Source of the DNA: Apostichopus japonicus
Taxonomy: Eukaryota; Echinodermata; Holothuroidea; Aspidochirotida; Stichopodidae
Length of the DNA stretch: 64,000 nucleotides
Direction of reading: 5' to 3'
Assembly: GCF_037975245.1 (NCBI RefSeq)
Contig: NC_092564.1
Coordinates: forward strand, 3,557,984-3,621,983
Within the stretch, counting starts at the first letter, position 1. Every line of letters starts with the position of its first letter. Both the position numbers and the translations under genes were made by a program. The notes beneath the pieces are model-generated. The model made no database searches. It was not told the DNA's origin and was given only the letters and a program-made list of their open reading frames with translations. Shown one piece after another: positions 1-27,700 of this stretch.

Positions 1-2342
1 TTTCGCTAACCGTTTCACCGTATCGCTTGCCGGTCGGTTAAACGTTTAAACGCCGTTTCCCGATCGCGGCTTTTTCGACTCGACTCGACCTCGACCGTCA
101 CTCGACTTTTAATCAAAATAGGACGTTATGAGTACAATAATTAAGGTTTTCTTTTCCAGCAGGTAGCAATTCAGGCAGCAAGACAACGATCAGTGTATGT
201 TAATTACTAATTAGGCCCAATAATATTGCGAACCTTTCGTGTAATAATAATTGTCTAACACACATGATCAGTATTCATGGTCTTCAGAAGTTCAGATCAC
301 TGAATTTATATAACTCCGCCTTCGGCAACATCGTAACTTTTGAAGAAAAAAAAACAATATATTTGTCTATCACAAGATTTTAAACAAAAACTCGCCTAAA
401 TTAGCAAACTTACCCACCTTTCCTACTTACTCATTAAAAGTCATGTTAAGGAAACAAATTACGCACGCACGTGTTCTGCGATGGGTTGTAAAAATCAAGT
501 TCAAACTGGTTTTAGCAGCCTCTGATTTCATTTTCTTTCTCTTGTGTCACATACATGATACAGTACCTTACATTTGATATGAAAGTAACTTCAACAACAG
601 CTTCCCAAAATTTGTGTCGCAATATGTTAAGATTTAACCACGCTGCGCAGTACCATTCATAATTTGCCTATTACACTAAAATTTACACTCGGCGTCCAGA
701 TGGCGGGAGAATTTAACATCATGTTCAATGTGTTGTGTCGTTCCCATGGTGCGATGAACTTGGGCAAGTTGCCAAGTTCGAATGTCAATGACCTACTTAT
801 GTTCTGTGACCAATGTCAGTGGGAATTATGTGTGTAAAAACTTGGGTTTTTCAATGTGTTATATATATAGAAGTTTTAACGTAAGCGGAGCGAATTTTAG
901 GGCGGCTCGTTGATTGTGAGGAAGCACTTATCTAAGCATCAATATTTGTGAAGAATATCGTAAGTTTTTCGTATTCATTCATTTCCATTTATGTTTGCCG
1001 CAATCCCGCCCGCAATGCATGCACAGCATAATACCATGTGTGAAAAAAATGGCTGTACACGTGCGGACCTGAGAGAGCAAACTGGCCATGTGTTGTTAAT
1101 GTTATAACGGTACTTTCTGGAACGACCATTTGCGTCTTTTGGGGTTAATATATTTTCACACGGGATTTCACCATGCCATTGATCGATGTACACGGGTGAT
1201 ATGTCGCAAATATAAACTGAGAAAACGAATTGACGACAGTCATGAGCTCATGACTATTGACCTACTACTTTAGTTATATTGAACACATTATTCATGCCTA
1301 AAACATCGTTTTTCTGTTTTTTATAGATAGTTTGCAGTACATTACTAAGTTCTTTACATATTTTTGAATAATTTTCATGTTTAAAATGTAAACAAAATAG
1401 AAAAAAATAAAAAGAGAAAACGCCTTTTTGAAAAATGGAAGCGTCCTCGCAGAATGGGCGGGGCATCTTTATTTTGCTTCAAGTAACATGTTTTCGCTCG
1501 GAAACAAAGTTTCATACTTCAACTCTCATAAAAACCAAATTTACATCTCTTAAAAATAACTATTTTTAGTAATCTGCAAGTAAACCAAGTTTATATGTCC
1601 ATTCATTGTTATTTAAATGGTTAAACAGAACTTCAACTTATCTGGAAGGGTGCCTCGTGGTACATAGCTTGTACTGCAGCCCTCTATTAGACCTGGCCAA
1701 GTTAAGACTTATGTCACTGTGTTTGGGGTTCACAGTAAGGAAACGTCCCCCGCCAGTTTAGCTACATGAATTTATGTGCATTACTACTCATACAAGCCTG
1801 AGAATGCTCTTGTAAATATTCCCTCTTTCAAACGACTGTACCAAAGTCTAATTGATACTGATAAACGAAGTTACGCATTTTCCGACGATTCGCGTAACCA
1901 CATATTGACCTTCTATTTCGTTTACAAAAGAATTTCAACGCATCGTTGAAAATTCCACGAAGGAAATGACTGAGATAACCAATCGTTAAAATTCGGGGAA
2001 TTTCGATAAAAATCGGGGAATTTCGATTAAAAAAACGTAGAAATCCGATTATTTTTCTTTCAACGAATTTTAACGGGAGTTAAGCGAAATCAGTACTGTA
2101 CTCAATCTGTTTCTGTATGAAGTATACAGATGTAGACCACTATCGCTGCAAATAGCAATTTGATCAATAATTCATAATGTCATTAAAAGTGAGTCAAATT
2201 GATAAGTCTTTGCTCTTTTGTAACAGAACACATGACTCAAACTGAACGTTGAAGTATTGTGCCCCTCCGACACCCCCGCCCCTCCCCCATATAGGATGTA
2301 AGCTACCCACAGCAAGTACTAAGACTCAACACAGCCTAAACT

Positions 2343-2429
2343 AATGCTAATGATGACCATACCCACTTGAGAGAATGTATTTTTGCACATTTTTCTTTGA
2401 GCTAGTACGTTTACTTGGTCTGAAGCGTT
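2343..2429 (+). ncRNA. Putative box C/D snoRNA, copy 1 (intron before the first visible USP8 exon)
   Basis: Terminal stem AATGCT (2343-2348) pairs with AGCGTT (2424-2429), using a G:U where other copies have A:U. C box ATGATGA is at 2350-2356 and D box CTGA at 2420-2423. The segment CGTTTACTTGGT directly before the D box is identical in all four copies, while the middle differs strongly from copies 3 and 4. Conserved boxes, guide and stem with a variable interior is the expected snoRNA pattern. The lack of a known target and of expression data limits confidence. Confidence 0.7.
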
Positions 2430-2941
2430 CTGTTATTCAAGATTGTCGGTCAATTTTTTTTTTTTTTTGGAAAAGAAATTGAATATTTATTCATTCATTT
2501 ATCTAATTAGAAAAAACAAATGTTGCTTTATGATCTCATTCCATACTTTAATGCACTGTTTTGCAATTGGTTACTACTTTCTGGCCAATCGATCAACTTA
2601 ACAAAATTTCAATTAAAATGAAATTGAAATTTGAACAATCTAGCAATTGAACAAGCTTTCTCACCAGTTAGGCTGACTCTATTTATTATTAGTTTTTTAA
2701 AAAAAATTTTTCTTAATTTATTTTTTAATGTTATCATCCAGACATCTAATTTCATACTCGTAATAAACATATGAAGAAGGCAAACTGGTAATCTATCAAT
2801 TTACCTCTTGGATTATTGAAGGTACTGAATACCACTTTTACAGGACTTTTTTTATCGCATTGTATTAAGAATGAAGAGAAGTCAATATAAACAGGTAAAG
2901 AAGTGTTTGTAGTGATCTTTTCTGTGTTTTTTTGTTTTCAG

Positions 2942-16455
<13,514 letters not shown>

Positions 16456-16766
16456 ATTAGCTTTCGGTATTTGTGTCTGACCGTGACATCTAACACTACA
16501 GCACTTGTAGGAAGAGCAAATATCTGGTGGTTTATAAACTTCATAATTTTCTCTTTACACTTTATAGATGTATGAATATTTTCTGTAACATTGTCACACT
16601 TTATGTCACATTCAATGAGGTTTGAAAGCAGTTGTGAAAAAGGACGGTACAAGTTTGCAAGTTATGCCTGCACTGCCACACTGATCTATAGCACCTTAAT
16701 AAAATCCATTCTCGGGACATTTTGAAGAAAAGTCATGAAATGGTTGCAGCAACAGAATCCCGAAAC
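16456..16766 (+). other. USP8 3' untranslated region and likely polyadenylation site
   Basis: No coding sequence. AATAAA at 16698-16703 lies about 245 nt after the USP8 stop codon and just before the hAT-like insertion at 16767. It is the closest canonical poly(A) signal, so it probably ends the USP8 transcript, but this rests on the hexamer alone. Confidence 0.5.
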
Positions 16767-18486
16767 CAGTGGCGTCGCCAAGGGGGGCCAGGGGGGCACG
16801 TGCCCCCCCTGGAAAACCCAGTGCCCCCCCGAGTGCCCCCCCATCTGAGATTTGGGTTGGTAAAAAATATATATATATATTTTGTTATATTCAACTCCCA
16901 TCATCTGAGTTGGTTTTCATAAGGAAAAAGAAGCACAGTAATTCGTATTTTCTTCAAATGAGCTACGAAAAAATGAAAAAGTTTATCCTTGAACGTCGGG
17001 TATCGAAGTCGTGACCTGCGCCATCACAACAGGTGTCGATATTTACATTGAATGTGTCAGTGCTCACGCCATACCAGCGGATATACACGTCCGCTTCGCG
17101 AGCTACATGACTGTGAGAAGGGAGGGTACTGCAATATGTTGCCTTGGTCTGAGGTTGACAGGTTAGGAGCTGACGAAATGTGAGAATGTGAGGGTCCGCA
17201 GGCACCATACTTGCCTATATTTGTGGACCCATATATTAACCCTGTTGTGTAGGGGGTGCAGAGGTCATTTGAGGTTAGATGCTTGTAGGAACAAATGGCG
17301 AATGTTCACACCTGCATACTGAGCCATACTCGATGTGTGATCAAACTTTGGATTGCATGGTGAGATCCCTGATAGGAGCCAATAACGATGCTGGAACCTG
17401 TTACATCTTAACAGATAATGGGCGAAAACGAGAAGGACAAGAAAGGAGTCGGGGATCATGCACACAATAATTCAACAAATGTAGGTTCTATTGATATAGG
17501 GTTAGGCATAATATCGACAGCATGTGGTTCATATCCTCTGCAAAATTCTGCCCCTTGTTAAAATCATTACCTCAAAAATAGCAATTTCTGGAGATATCTT
17601 CAGATCAAATTTAGCATCAAATGTGGCAGCATTTTGCATCTAGCCCATCCTCCGTATGCAAAAATTTTCCAAAGGGGAGGGGGCAGTGGCGGCGGCACCG
17701 GGGGGGTTTGGGGGGCTCAGCCCCCAATGAAAAAGTTGAGGGAGCAAATGCATGATAAGCCCCCCCCAGTATTTACCAAGGCTCCGAAACGTGCATCTGC
17801 CCATTTTTCAATGCATACTTGTCGATCTGTCCGATGCACACGTATACTATATAGGTGTAATAATTTTAGTCAATGCTGGGGGGACCCTCGGCCCGTCCCC
17901 TGGCTATAGACCACATTGTCACCCCAACCGCGTCTTCACGCCCCGTGAAAAGTGGAAGCAGTGAGTGTGAGTACCGGTAAGCGCAACACAAATTCGTCTT
18001 AGGCCAAGGACTTGCTTCATTTCAGCCAGTTCTCCAACATCCCCCTTACTACACTCAAAAACGTCTTTGCGAGTACACTACGAGTAATAGCTACTCTCTT
18101 AAAACACCATCGAATATACAAATTACAATGTTTTTACAGACTTTTACGTGCAATCTGAGAAATTGCAGGCTTGAGACCCATATTTTAGGGCTAGGTATTC
18201 GCAGCATAAAACACTCGGGAAGTGCCGTTTCCGGCCATCTGGGGGTTTGAAAAACCCAAAAATTTCTTGTACGCTCCGCGCCAACCAATGGTGGCGCTCC
18301 GCTTAGATAGTCTCTACACATTAGCCCCCCGCCAATAATTTTCCCGTTCTGCCGTGCCTGGAGGGGGCACCCCCTCCCCTTAGACCCCTCCCCCAGGACG
18401 GCAATCCGTATCCACCTAAGTGCCCCCCCATCAAATGCTGGTGCCCCCCCTGTGCCCCCCGACTGAAAAGTCTGGTGACGCCACTG
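16767..18486. mobile_element. hAT-like non-autonomous element, 1.72 kb, 8-bp duplication
   Basis: Ends CAGTGGCGTCGCCA and TGGTGACGCCACTG are inverted with one mismatch. CCCGAAAC flanks both sides exactly (16759-16766 and 18487-18494). CAGTG ends with an 8-bp duplication are hallmarks of hAT. No transposase frame is visible. The subterminal regions are rich in GGGGGGC/GCCCCCC. A roughly 100-bp module at 18211-18312 recurs at 56268-56361 and 56925-57020. Confidence 0.88.
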
Positions 18487-18494
18487 CCCGAAAC

Positions 18495-20496
18495 CACTTC
18501 TTCTGAAGTAAATATTAGTTTAGTGTTTGAAGAGGTGCATGCAGGGAGGTGCCTCAAGTAATTACAAGGAAGATAAATTCCTTTGAGAAGGAAAGTAGCT
18601 TAAAACTTGCATGAATGTACTAGGAGAGCATTTTGATTTCAAAAGTCTGAAGTTAACTGAGAATAAGCAGTCATGCCGCCAAGTTTTAATTATCACATTG
18701 GAACTTATGCTGAGGCTGAATATAACAGCTACTTGCATTCAAATTATGATCTTGTTCACTGAAGGCCTTTTTTGATTGATACTATGGCCAAATTAGTTTT
18801 TAAGCAAAAACAATAGTCTACTGCAAAATTGGTCACACTTGGCAGACAAGGTTAAAGATAGCCTATTTTAAATTTGGATGTTGTAGGCAATATTATAAAT
18901 TCAACCTAGCAGTTACTGCACGTGTGTTAAATGTTGTGAATACAGCATTTAATGCACTGCTAACCATCGTAGTGTAGTGTGTGCAATGTCCAATAGTGTA
19001 CGCTACTTATTTCTGACCATAAGTTGGATACGATTTACAGTAATTTTGGAACTTTTGTTCTGAACAAGTTTCAAACACCATGCCTTTGAAATGTGTCTGC
19101 TTTATTGTCTTGCTTGATATCTGGCATGTAATAGGTCATTTACATATGATCAATTTAGGAGCACATGAAATCCTCTTTCTTCATGTTTTCCTTGGAACAT
19201 CAGTGCGTAAAATCAGCAGGCTTGGCTGAAACACCAGGGAAGAGAGAGGGATTGGAATGAAAGTACAAATGTTGCCTAGATGTACAGTAATAATGTGGAT
19301 GTAGTATTTACAGTATTTAAAGGAAAGCCAATCGCATGTTGTGATAAAAAGGGAGAAAATATCTCTGCATGGTTATAAGCAATTCCATCGATGTTATCTT
19401 GTTTACTTATCATCAAAGATACCAGCCGTTTCTTTTCACAATGTACAACTCCAGTAGTTTCACAAAGTGCTGGCTGAATATTATTTGAATGTTAAACGTT
19501 TAAGCAGGAAGAGGAATTTTAGAGAGAGTGGAATTATGCTGAGGGCATCGTTCCTTTAAACTAAAAAACCAACTATTTAAGTGGTAAAAAAAATATGTCA
19601 ACTTGACTGGTTAAATAAAGTGGAAAATCTTGTAAATATTTATATTTGGAGCTGTAGTGATCTGTATTTGCATCCCAAAATTGTTGCAATATTTCTTGTA
19701 TATTGGATGAATTTTTTGTCAATTTTGTTTGTAAATACATTCAAAGGTGATCAGAGTATAGCCATTTTTATGTTACATGCTGAATTATTGATTATGGGGA
19801 TTTTGGCAAGGTTCCCCCTTTTTTTTACATGGAAATATTATTATTGAGCTTTTATTAAAATTTGTTTGAATATTATGGAACCGTATTCAAGAAACATATA
19901 TGAAAATAAATGGTAAAGAAGAGATTATAGAAGTTGATGTCATTTCTTTCTTGCAAATTGTATTTCAATTTTTTATTCACACAATCCAGGCCTTAAATTT
20001 GAGAATGGAACAAAAAATTGAAACATTGTCAGGGTTTAAAATGCAAATTGAAAACGTGAGGGCTACACCATAAAAATGAAAATGGAATGAAGGCACTTCA
20101 CTTTAGGCTTGGGATAGAACTTGTTTACTAAGAAAGTCATAAACATTTGCATTTCTCTTTAGAAGAGGTAGGAATACATGCTGTTGCCCTAGCTGTACAT
20201 AAACTGAAAAATTAATTACCAGGAATGGAATCACCAAAAACAGAACATGCAATAATAATTGTATACTAAAGTATTAATATATGACAAGATACAGGCTCTT
20301 TCTTGGCTCTGTTTGCAACAATAGTAAAACTAGATGTCGATGCAAATTCATATATTTGGTGATATCATCTCCATGATATGAATGGGCTCCTGCGCTTTCA
20401 TTCCCAAGTTCAGCTCCAATTCATGGGGTGGTATAGCATGTGACGACAGGGTGAACCTTTTGCAACCCTGTCCTCTTTTCCTCGCTTCGACAGACC
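18495..20496. other. Intergenic spacer between the convergent USP8 and CEP70 genes
   Basis: AT-rich, with no coding exon I can support. On the minus strand an AATAAA (plus-strand 19972-19977) lies about 520 nt beyond the CEP70 stop and could be its poly(A) signal. The 88-codon open frame near 19581 shows no domain. Confidence 0.5.
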
Positions 20497-23400
20497 TCAT
20501 GGTTGTAGGAGCTTAAGCGCCTTCACAGCTGGTATCAAATGAGTAAGACTGTCTACCTCTATAGGTAAAGAGGCAAAAAATGAAATGAGTAAACAATCAC
20601 AACTTAGACTTTTGGCTATAATATGATGAAGGCATGTAAGAAGTACTCAAGGAGAATCGTTATTATGGTGTTTCTTATATCAAGGATCTGAGCAGAGAAA
20701 ATATTTGCAGCCAAACAGGAGAACAAACCTTGCACAATAACTTCACACATCTCTGTGCTCTGTGATGTATCGTGGCCTGAACTTACCTAGAATGTCCATC
20801 AGTTCTTTGGCGACTCTCTCAAACACAGGAAAGAACTTGTTGTAAGCATCAATCCTCAGAACCATTCTACAAATAACAAAAAGTTCATTCAGAATGAATT
20901 TGTACAAATAAAATGCTGCATGAAATGACAAGGTGGGAGCATTGCTCTTTGGTGTATATTTAAGTTAGTATAGTTGGCTTATTTTGTCATTGCATCCATC
21001 CAACTCCCTCCAGTTAAGGGCCCCTATTCTTCTCTGAAAACTTTTTCGTCATTCCAGTCCACAATGAGAACATGGTACTAAAGTCACTATATTGCTTAAG
21101 ATAAACTTTCTATCATTTTTCCTATGTTTTCAGGATCATCATTCTCTACCCAATTCTTAAATTATTAATATTGTGCAAAATCATCTTATTAATAGTGCTT
21201 CGCAAACTTTGACCTCTAGGGACATCAGATGACCTTTGGTCTCATGCAAAAATAGGGCTGTTGTAGTCACTAAGATGGATGAGCATAATGAAGTTCAACC
21301 ATCATGTTCTGTTTGAGTTATCAGGTTTATGTACTATATTCATATAAACACCCTCTTTGATGCATTCCTTTTGCCACGATGCCTTTGTCACGATGCCACA
21401 CAAGTATGTTACATATTGAGCCTCATCTCTCTGCATAGAACATAAATATTTCAGGGACTAACAAACCTGTCAAGATCATCAGCCTGGAGTAAATATCTCA
21501 GGAGATTTGTTGATGAACCAGAATGGAGATCGCATAACTTGTTCACTACAGACACAACCCTGCTGGTTGGTTCATCTTTATCTATCGATTAAGATGATAC
21601 AAAGGCGAGACACATGTTAGTTAATGCCATACAGCGACGCTAATATCTTGAAATTGAAAATACCGTTGTCTCCATTGTGCAAAGGTAGCCCTTTCAATAG
21701 ATTAAAAAGTTCATTTACCAATCATAGATGAATACATCCCATTTCTGAAGAGAGTTTGACAATTCATGCTACTAACACTTGGATTTGAAAATTAAAACCT
21801 TCCTAGAAAATGTCCTAATGAAACTACTTTCTGCTAAAATGAATGTTATCATCTTTCAAGATCTCACCTAAACCCAAAATATCTTTTAAAACATGAAGGA
21901 CATTCATAAGCTCCCCAAGTCTGTTGTATACATCATTTAGCCTTGTGAAGACGCCATCTCTCGTAGGGACATCGAATAACTTCTGGAAGTGAGCCACCAT
22001 TTCCTCTGCTTCCGTTGACTTCTTCTTAACTCTAGACTCTGACTCCTTCTCCTTTGATTAAAAATATCAAACCAAAGAATTCTTTGTATAAGAAAAATAA
22101 CATGCGAATTACATAATCAGGTGCTACATATCTTGATACTCCTAAAAGAAATATCATCAATTATTCAGATAAATACAGTTTAAAAGCTTTCTTACGACAC
22201 ATATATTTCTCAATAAGTTTGGACATACTTTGTTCAAACAAACTTTGATACCGAGGATATAAAGGAAAACTTTAGCATTGTTAGATACTCTCCTGAAAAT
22301 TGCTATGGTAAACATTTAATCAAAACTCCAATAAAAATCATTTAATATGCATCAAGAGTAACTGAATTTCAGGTTCTCAGAATGGAAAATCAATCACCCT
22401 GTACGCACCTTTAACTTCTGCAACTCGGTCGTTTGTGCATCTCTCTCAGAGGCCCAGAGGTCCAACCAATGTCTTATGGTGGGCACTAAATGTTGATTTG
22501 ATTGTTCACACCACCACTCATGGTATCGGTGAGATACACTCTCGTTTATTAAAGGCACATCTAACCTACCAGAACCATAAGATACTGTCCGATTGAGTTG
22601 ATTAACCATCTACAAAATGAACAGAGAAATGGTGCAAAATAGAAATGGGATAAATACCAACAATGTTTGTCAACCTTCACTTCAAGTTCTCACTTTGACA
22701 GAAAATAATGTTGTCTGATTCATCATTTAGTTTTACTAATCACTAATTACTAGTCAGATTTAAAAATTATTCATAGATCTCCAGGATTTCCTTCCCTGAA
22801 TTAAGATTAACAACGACAAGAAAACTACAAAAGTGGAAGTTTAAACTTCCACTAGATGTGTGGTATCAATGTAAGTGCTGAATCATTTTAAAACGGAGTC
22901 TTAAGGTTGAACACTAGCTACAGGTATAACTTTTGGTAAAACTGTTTGTAAAGCAATCATGAAATAGTTTCATTAAGCGAGTGTTTCTGACATGAATGGA
23001 GCAGTGCTAGAGAAGTACATTAATTTACATTGTATTTTGTCTGTGTAATACACCTTAATTAAGAAATTTCTGTTAAAATATGTTAACTAACTCTGTGAAT
23101 TACTCGTCATTGAAAAAAAAAAGCTTGATCATGGGAATGTACATACAATCACCTTCCCATCACCAACCTCCCCCTCCCCACTGGTTGACCTTCCAACTGC
23201 TGTATTTTGGGCCACATCTATGTGACTTGATTTTTCTTTACTTTTGATCGTACTAATTCATCATTTAAATGACCTAGAGGAGTCTTCTCTCGGTTTCCTT
23301 CATTAACATTACAAGTCTAATATCCTGGATACAAGGTAATCAAATAACTACTGTACCTGACCTACTCTATCCCATTGCTTGGAGTGAGGCCCACTTGGAG

Positions 23401-24781
23401 CTTCTTTCTTCTTAGAGGTTTGTGTTGATTTGCTACTGACATTTTGCTTTGACCAAATTGAATCTCTGTCAATAAAATTAATAATATTTATCATAATATT
23501 AATAAATGATATTATATTTAATTCTTTCAGTTGTAACATTTTTGCATTCTATGCCATATTTAATTATTCCTGGTGCAAGTTTTACGGTACCTTGTCGATC
23601 CTTTAATGATCACTGTTACATCAACTATCATGTAAAATTGAAGACAAAAAGCATCTTAAAAGCGACCAGCTGCACGTCATTATTAAACTGACTGTACAAT
23701 GCTCAATACACAGTATGTGCAAGAAAGCCAACCAATGTTTTTTCTTCTGGTGCCAGAGCAAAAAATAAAGAAGATGATATGATTTTGTCTATCTTTTGAT
23801 GTCCAGAAACAACTAGATCCCAATCCAAACATGCAAAAACAGGGCATTGTAGGAGTTGTTAATCTATTTTTTGGGGAAAATACTACAGTATATGCAGAAG
23901 AATTTTACATCATTTTATCAATGCCTGATGTCAACAGTGCCACTATGAGATGAGATATTTTACATTCTTTTTCATTTTTATTACCATGTACAAAGTGGAA
24001 ATAAGCTTGAAACGGGATGAAGAACAAGCTGTAACTACATACATTACCTGATGTACAATTCTCTCAAGGTTTCCTTTGTCTCCCTTGCAGTTTGTAGGGC
24101 TTCATCTAACTGGTGCACAATTTCATCTTTCCTAAACAAAGGCAAATGCTTATAATTACCTAAAAAATAGTTACAGAAACTAAACTTCCACTGACTTTTC
24201 AAACATCCTTTATTACATTATTTCTCTCTCTGTCTTTCATGATGATTTGTGAGTGGTCACTTATTCTGATAAACTAGTTTTGCTTTTGTTATTATACATG
24301 TGTAGTAACTTTAATTTGCTTCACCATGCACCTTGGCTTAAAATTTTTGGAAAAAAATATGAATTAAAGCTCACTGTTAAAAAAAAAAAAAATCAAAATG
24401 GTTACAAAAAGGAAAAACACAAAGTTTACACCAATTCTTCATTTACCTATTCAAACGAGGGTCCTTCCGTAACTCTTGCAAGTCTCTAATAAGCGACCTG
24501 CTCAGCTTATGCAATCCTTTCAAGTCTTTCTGTGAAGAGATTGGAAGAAATTACATCATCAGATGTGACTAGCTACACTGTGTTATATTGAAAACAGCCA
24601 CAAAAACAAGTTTTAAGACCATGCAAATCTTCTCAAAGAAATTTCTCGCCAGTAAATAAAGACTTTGAAGAACTGTGTTGCAGTATGCCTAATTGTTTGG
24701 TGGATGACATTGCATGCAAATCAACTGAATGGCCCATACCTGAGTAATGAGAATTTTTCTTCTACCTGTCTTATCTTCCAT
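20497..24781 (-). CDS. CEP70: CEP70-like centrosomal protein, short form
   Basis: CEP70 binds gamma-tubulin and helps organise microtubules at the centrosome. Exons on the minus strand: 24781-24740 (ATG), 24529-24447, 24131-24048, 23465-23357, 22609-22409, 22051-21868, 21581-21467, 20866-20787, 20558-20497 (TGA). Phases agree throughout, giving 319 residues. The C-terminal half matches CEP70: HLVPTIRHWLDLW, HFQKLFDVPTRDGVFTRLND, FFPVFERVAKELMDILE, and a terminus like AVKALKLL. Residues 15-70 look helical and charged, as in a coiled coil. The start has a good Kozak context (GCCATGG) and an in-frame TAA six bases upstream. Human CEP70 is about 600 residues, and I find no exons for the N-terminal coiled coil upstream. 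This is either a genuinely short protein or a form missing an alternative 5' exon. Identity is firm, the start less so. Confidence 0.9.
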
Positions 24782-27700
24782 GGCAACTTAGGCTCCTCAG
24801 AGTAGGATACTATCAAAGATAAAATAATGGAAACAAATATATATGTAAAAGATATGTGAATCTATGAAAACTTCCTGAAAGATAATATTACTTTGGAAGA
24901 TCTGTGTTTTTCCCTTCTTCTTTTTGGTTTGTTTGGGAAGACCTAACAAATTTTGTAAAAGCTTTAGCTTAGAGCTGTGTGCACACTATAATTAGAAATG
25001 TAATTTACATTACACATAGGGTTCTCAAAGTGAAATGAGTATTTGAACAACTGAGGTTGAATCTGTGAAGCACAAAAATATAGGATATCATTGGTAGTGT
25101 CCATCTTCGTCACTGGCTAGCCTAATTAAAATAATAACCATTATGAAATAACTGTTGGTCTTAACTTTAGCTATAGTCTAGAACTAGTAGAAGGCTACAT
25201 AACTCTGAACAGGTTTATGACAATATCGGGTATCCTACTGTATGACAGTATTATGAGGCCTACTGTATAGCCCGGGTCACATCTGCGCGATTCAACACGC
25301 GATTCAACTCGCAATCCAATGAAGGTTGAATCGCGTAGACACGGGTATCAACTTGTTGCGCAATAAAAGTTGCGCCGTCGATTTGGGTTGATTTGCAATA
25401 GAGCAATGTCCTAATCAGCGCAACTTCTTAGAAGCAACTTTTCTGATTCGCGTGATTTTAGTTGCAAGTTGAATCGCGTGTTGAATCGCGCAGATGTGAC
25501 CCGGCCTTATCTTATTGACTGGTTAGGCTCAGCGTACCTAATGACATCAGTAACATTGTCCTAGGCCTAGCCTTGTTTAGTGTTAGACTAATTAAGGTCG
25601 TAACGACAAATCTTAAAGGTACTAAATCGGTTGTTCTAGTCTTTTACAATGAATAAAACAAAGCGAATAGCTTGAAAATGCCCACATTTGTTCACTAATG
25701 ACGAGCTTTTTTTCGAAATTACCGCTGCAGACTTTTTTCCAATTGAGTTACCACATCCAGATACCAAACTTTGTCTAGATTATGTATCTAGATCAGTACC
25801 TGTTGTTAAGTTTGGCGGAATCATTTCAGTAAGTTTAACCGTACCACGTCATACATGCGCATATAAGTTTCTGAACAGTTTACATCAAGAGGAAGTAATT
25901 ACCGGTGGTGTTAACCCTGACAAAAACATACACCACAGAGCTGTATCACCAGCTGATGCCTCATGTGGTTAGTTCCGTAAACCGAATTTGACTCCAAACG
26001 ACCAGACTATAAATATCTATGTAAAATTTTACAGGACGTCCTTATAAGAAGTCATCAGACGCACAAAGTGTAAGATCGACAAAATCAGTCTTGTGTGTCA
26101 TTTTCTAATTCTAACCTCGAAGTCGTGACCTCAACTGAGTTAGCCTAGTCTAGACGTTGTAAATTAAATGTAGCCTACGCCTCGGAGTTACCTTGGGTCT
26201 TAGTCATACGTCGGCGGTAGTTATTTAACCCATTGTCGGTTAAATTAACGTGAGTATATTTCTTAAGGAATCCGGGGATGCTATGTTGATAAATCCCACC
26301 CTCCGCGATCCCCATGTCGACATCAAAGGGTTAGCACCTAGGCATATGCCTAACATGATGTTACACTGTATTGTATGAACATTAACTTTGTAAACAATTA
26401 CAGATAAGGTCTTTACAAAAAGGACCTCAAACTGCTAAAATTTAAATTGTTCAGGGCGTTTTTAAAACGTAAGGGATGTTCCAGGACAGTATATAAAATC
26501 CGGTGACATTTTTAAATCCGGGGAAGTGCATGAAAGTCAGTAAAACAATGAAGACAATAGCAAGCCCAAAAGGCACAACTGTCTTTACATTTAGAGAGAG
26601 AGGAAAACATTAAATTTGGTGTTCACAAGCTTTTAAACAATGTATTTTACTACAATGAAATGTAAAATGAAACGATGGTGAATTGTCTCTACAGAGAAAT
26701 GGTACTAGGCCTAGTCTTCTTTCTTGAAAAGGAACAATGATAAGGAAGAAAAATGGTGATTTTCTAAAGAGAGAAAACAATAAAACAAAACTGAAACATT
26801 TCTCTGGAATTAAAATGGAGCCATCCTCCACCACCATCCTCTCAACTTTGAAATCTTGTGTATGCCACTGGTTTAATCAGTTTTTAAACACTGCACAAAG
26901 AAACTTTCGTCAGCCTACTTTTTGATGGAGAATGATACAGTTGTTCGTATAAGTTATTGAACTCCTTCATTCCGCGGTAATGTTTTGTATTTAATACAAA
27001 AAACTTTGAGGATTTTTCATTTCAAAATAAGGCAAAACACCCTCCTGAAATTTTTTGTACAAACAGGGTGGTACTATATCTCTTCCAGAAAAAATTATCA
27101 ATTTTTTTTAATTTGACGCGTTTTGAGTTATTGGCCGTCAAAAACGACCTCTTTTGTACATCGGAGCAACTTAACAACTTCATAAATTAATATTGATAAC
27201 AGCTAGAACCCTGAAATTTGTGAATGTGTAAGAACTTTATACTTATTAATAAAGTATAAACCCTGGCACCTCTAACATGGTTACTTTGGTAAAAAATTGG
27301 CATCAAAACCCCTACCTCATGCTGAATCGCAGCATGAAATAGCAACTTTAGAGTTGCACAACTTGCAAACATATTCTAGGAAAGCATTGTAATCATTATT
27401 TTGTAATGTTTGTACTAGACATAATAACCTCTGAAAGAATCAAGTACCCTGAAGCAATGGTTTAGGAGCAATTCATCACTAAAAATAGCACATTTTTTAG
27501 TGAAAAGTACAAAAATTCAATATTTTGACACTTTTAAGTTGACCTAACTCCACAAGACAATATTTTTGTAGCCTAATTTTTTATTTTCCTGTTCTATGGA
27601 TTAGACTCTATAGGCATCTGTAATAGAAAGGTAGTAGAATGTGTAATTGCTGAGAAATGAGACCTCAAAAGTCAAGAAAATGCCAAATTGCCATGGTGGC

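Noticed and set aside
25688-25972. 94-codon frame in the CEP70/TDRKH spacer
   Set aside because: Could be a short exon, but I recognise no domain and no matching flanking exons.
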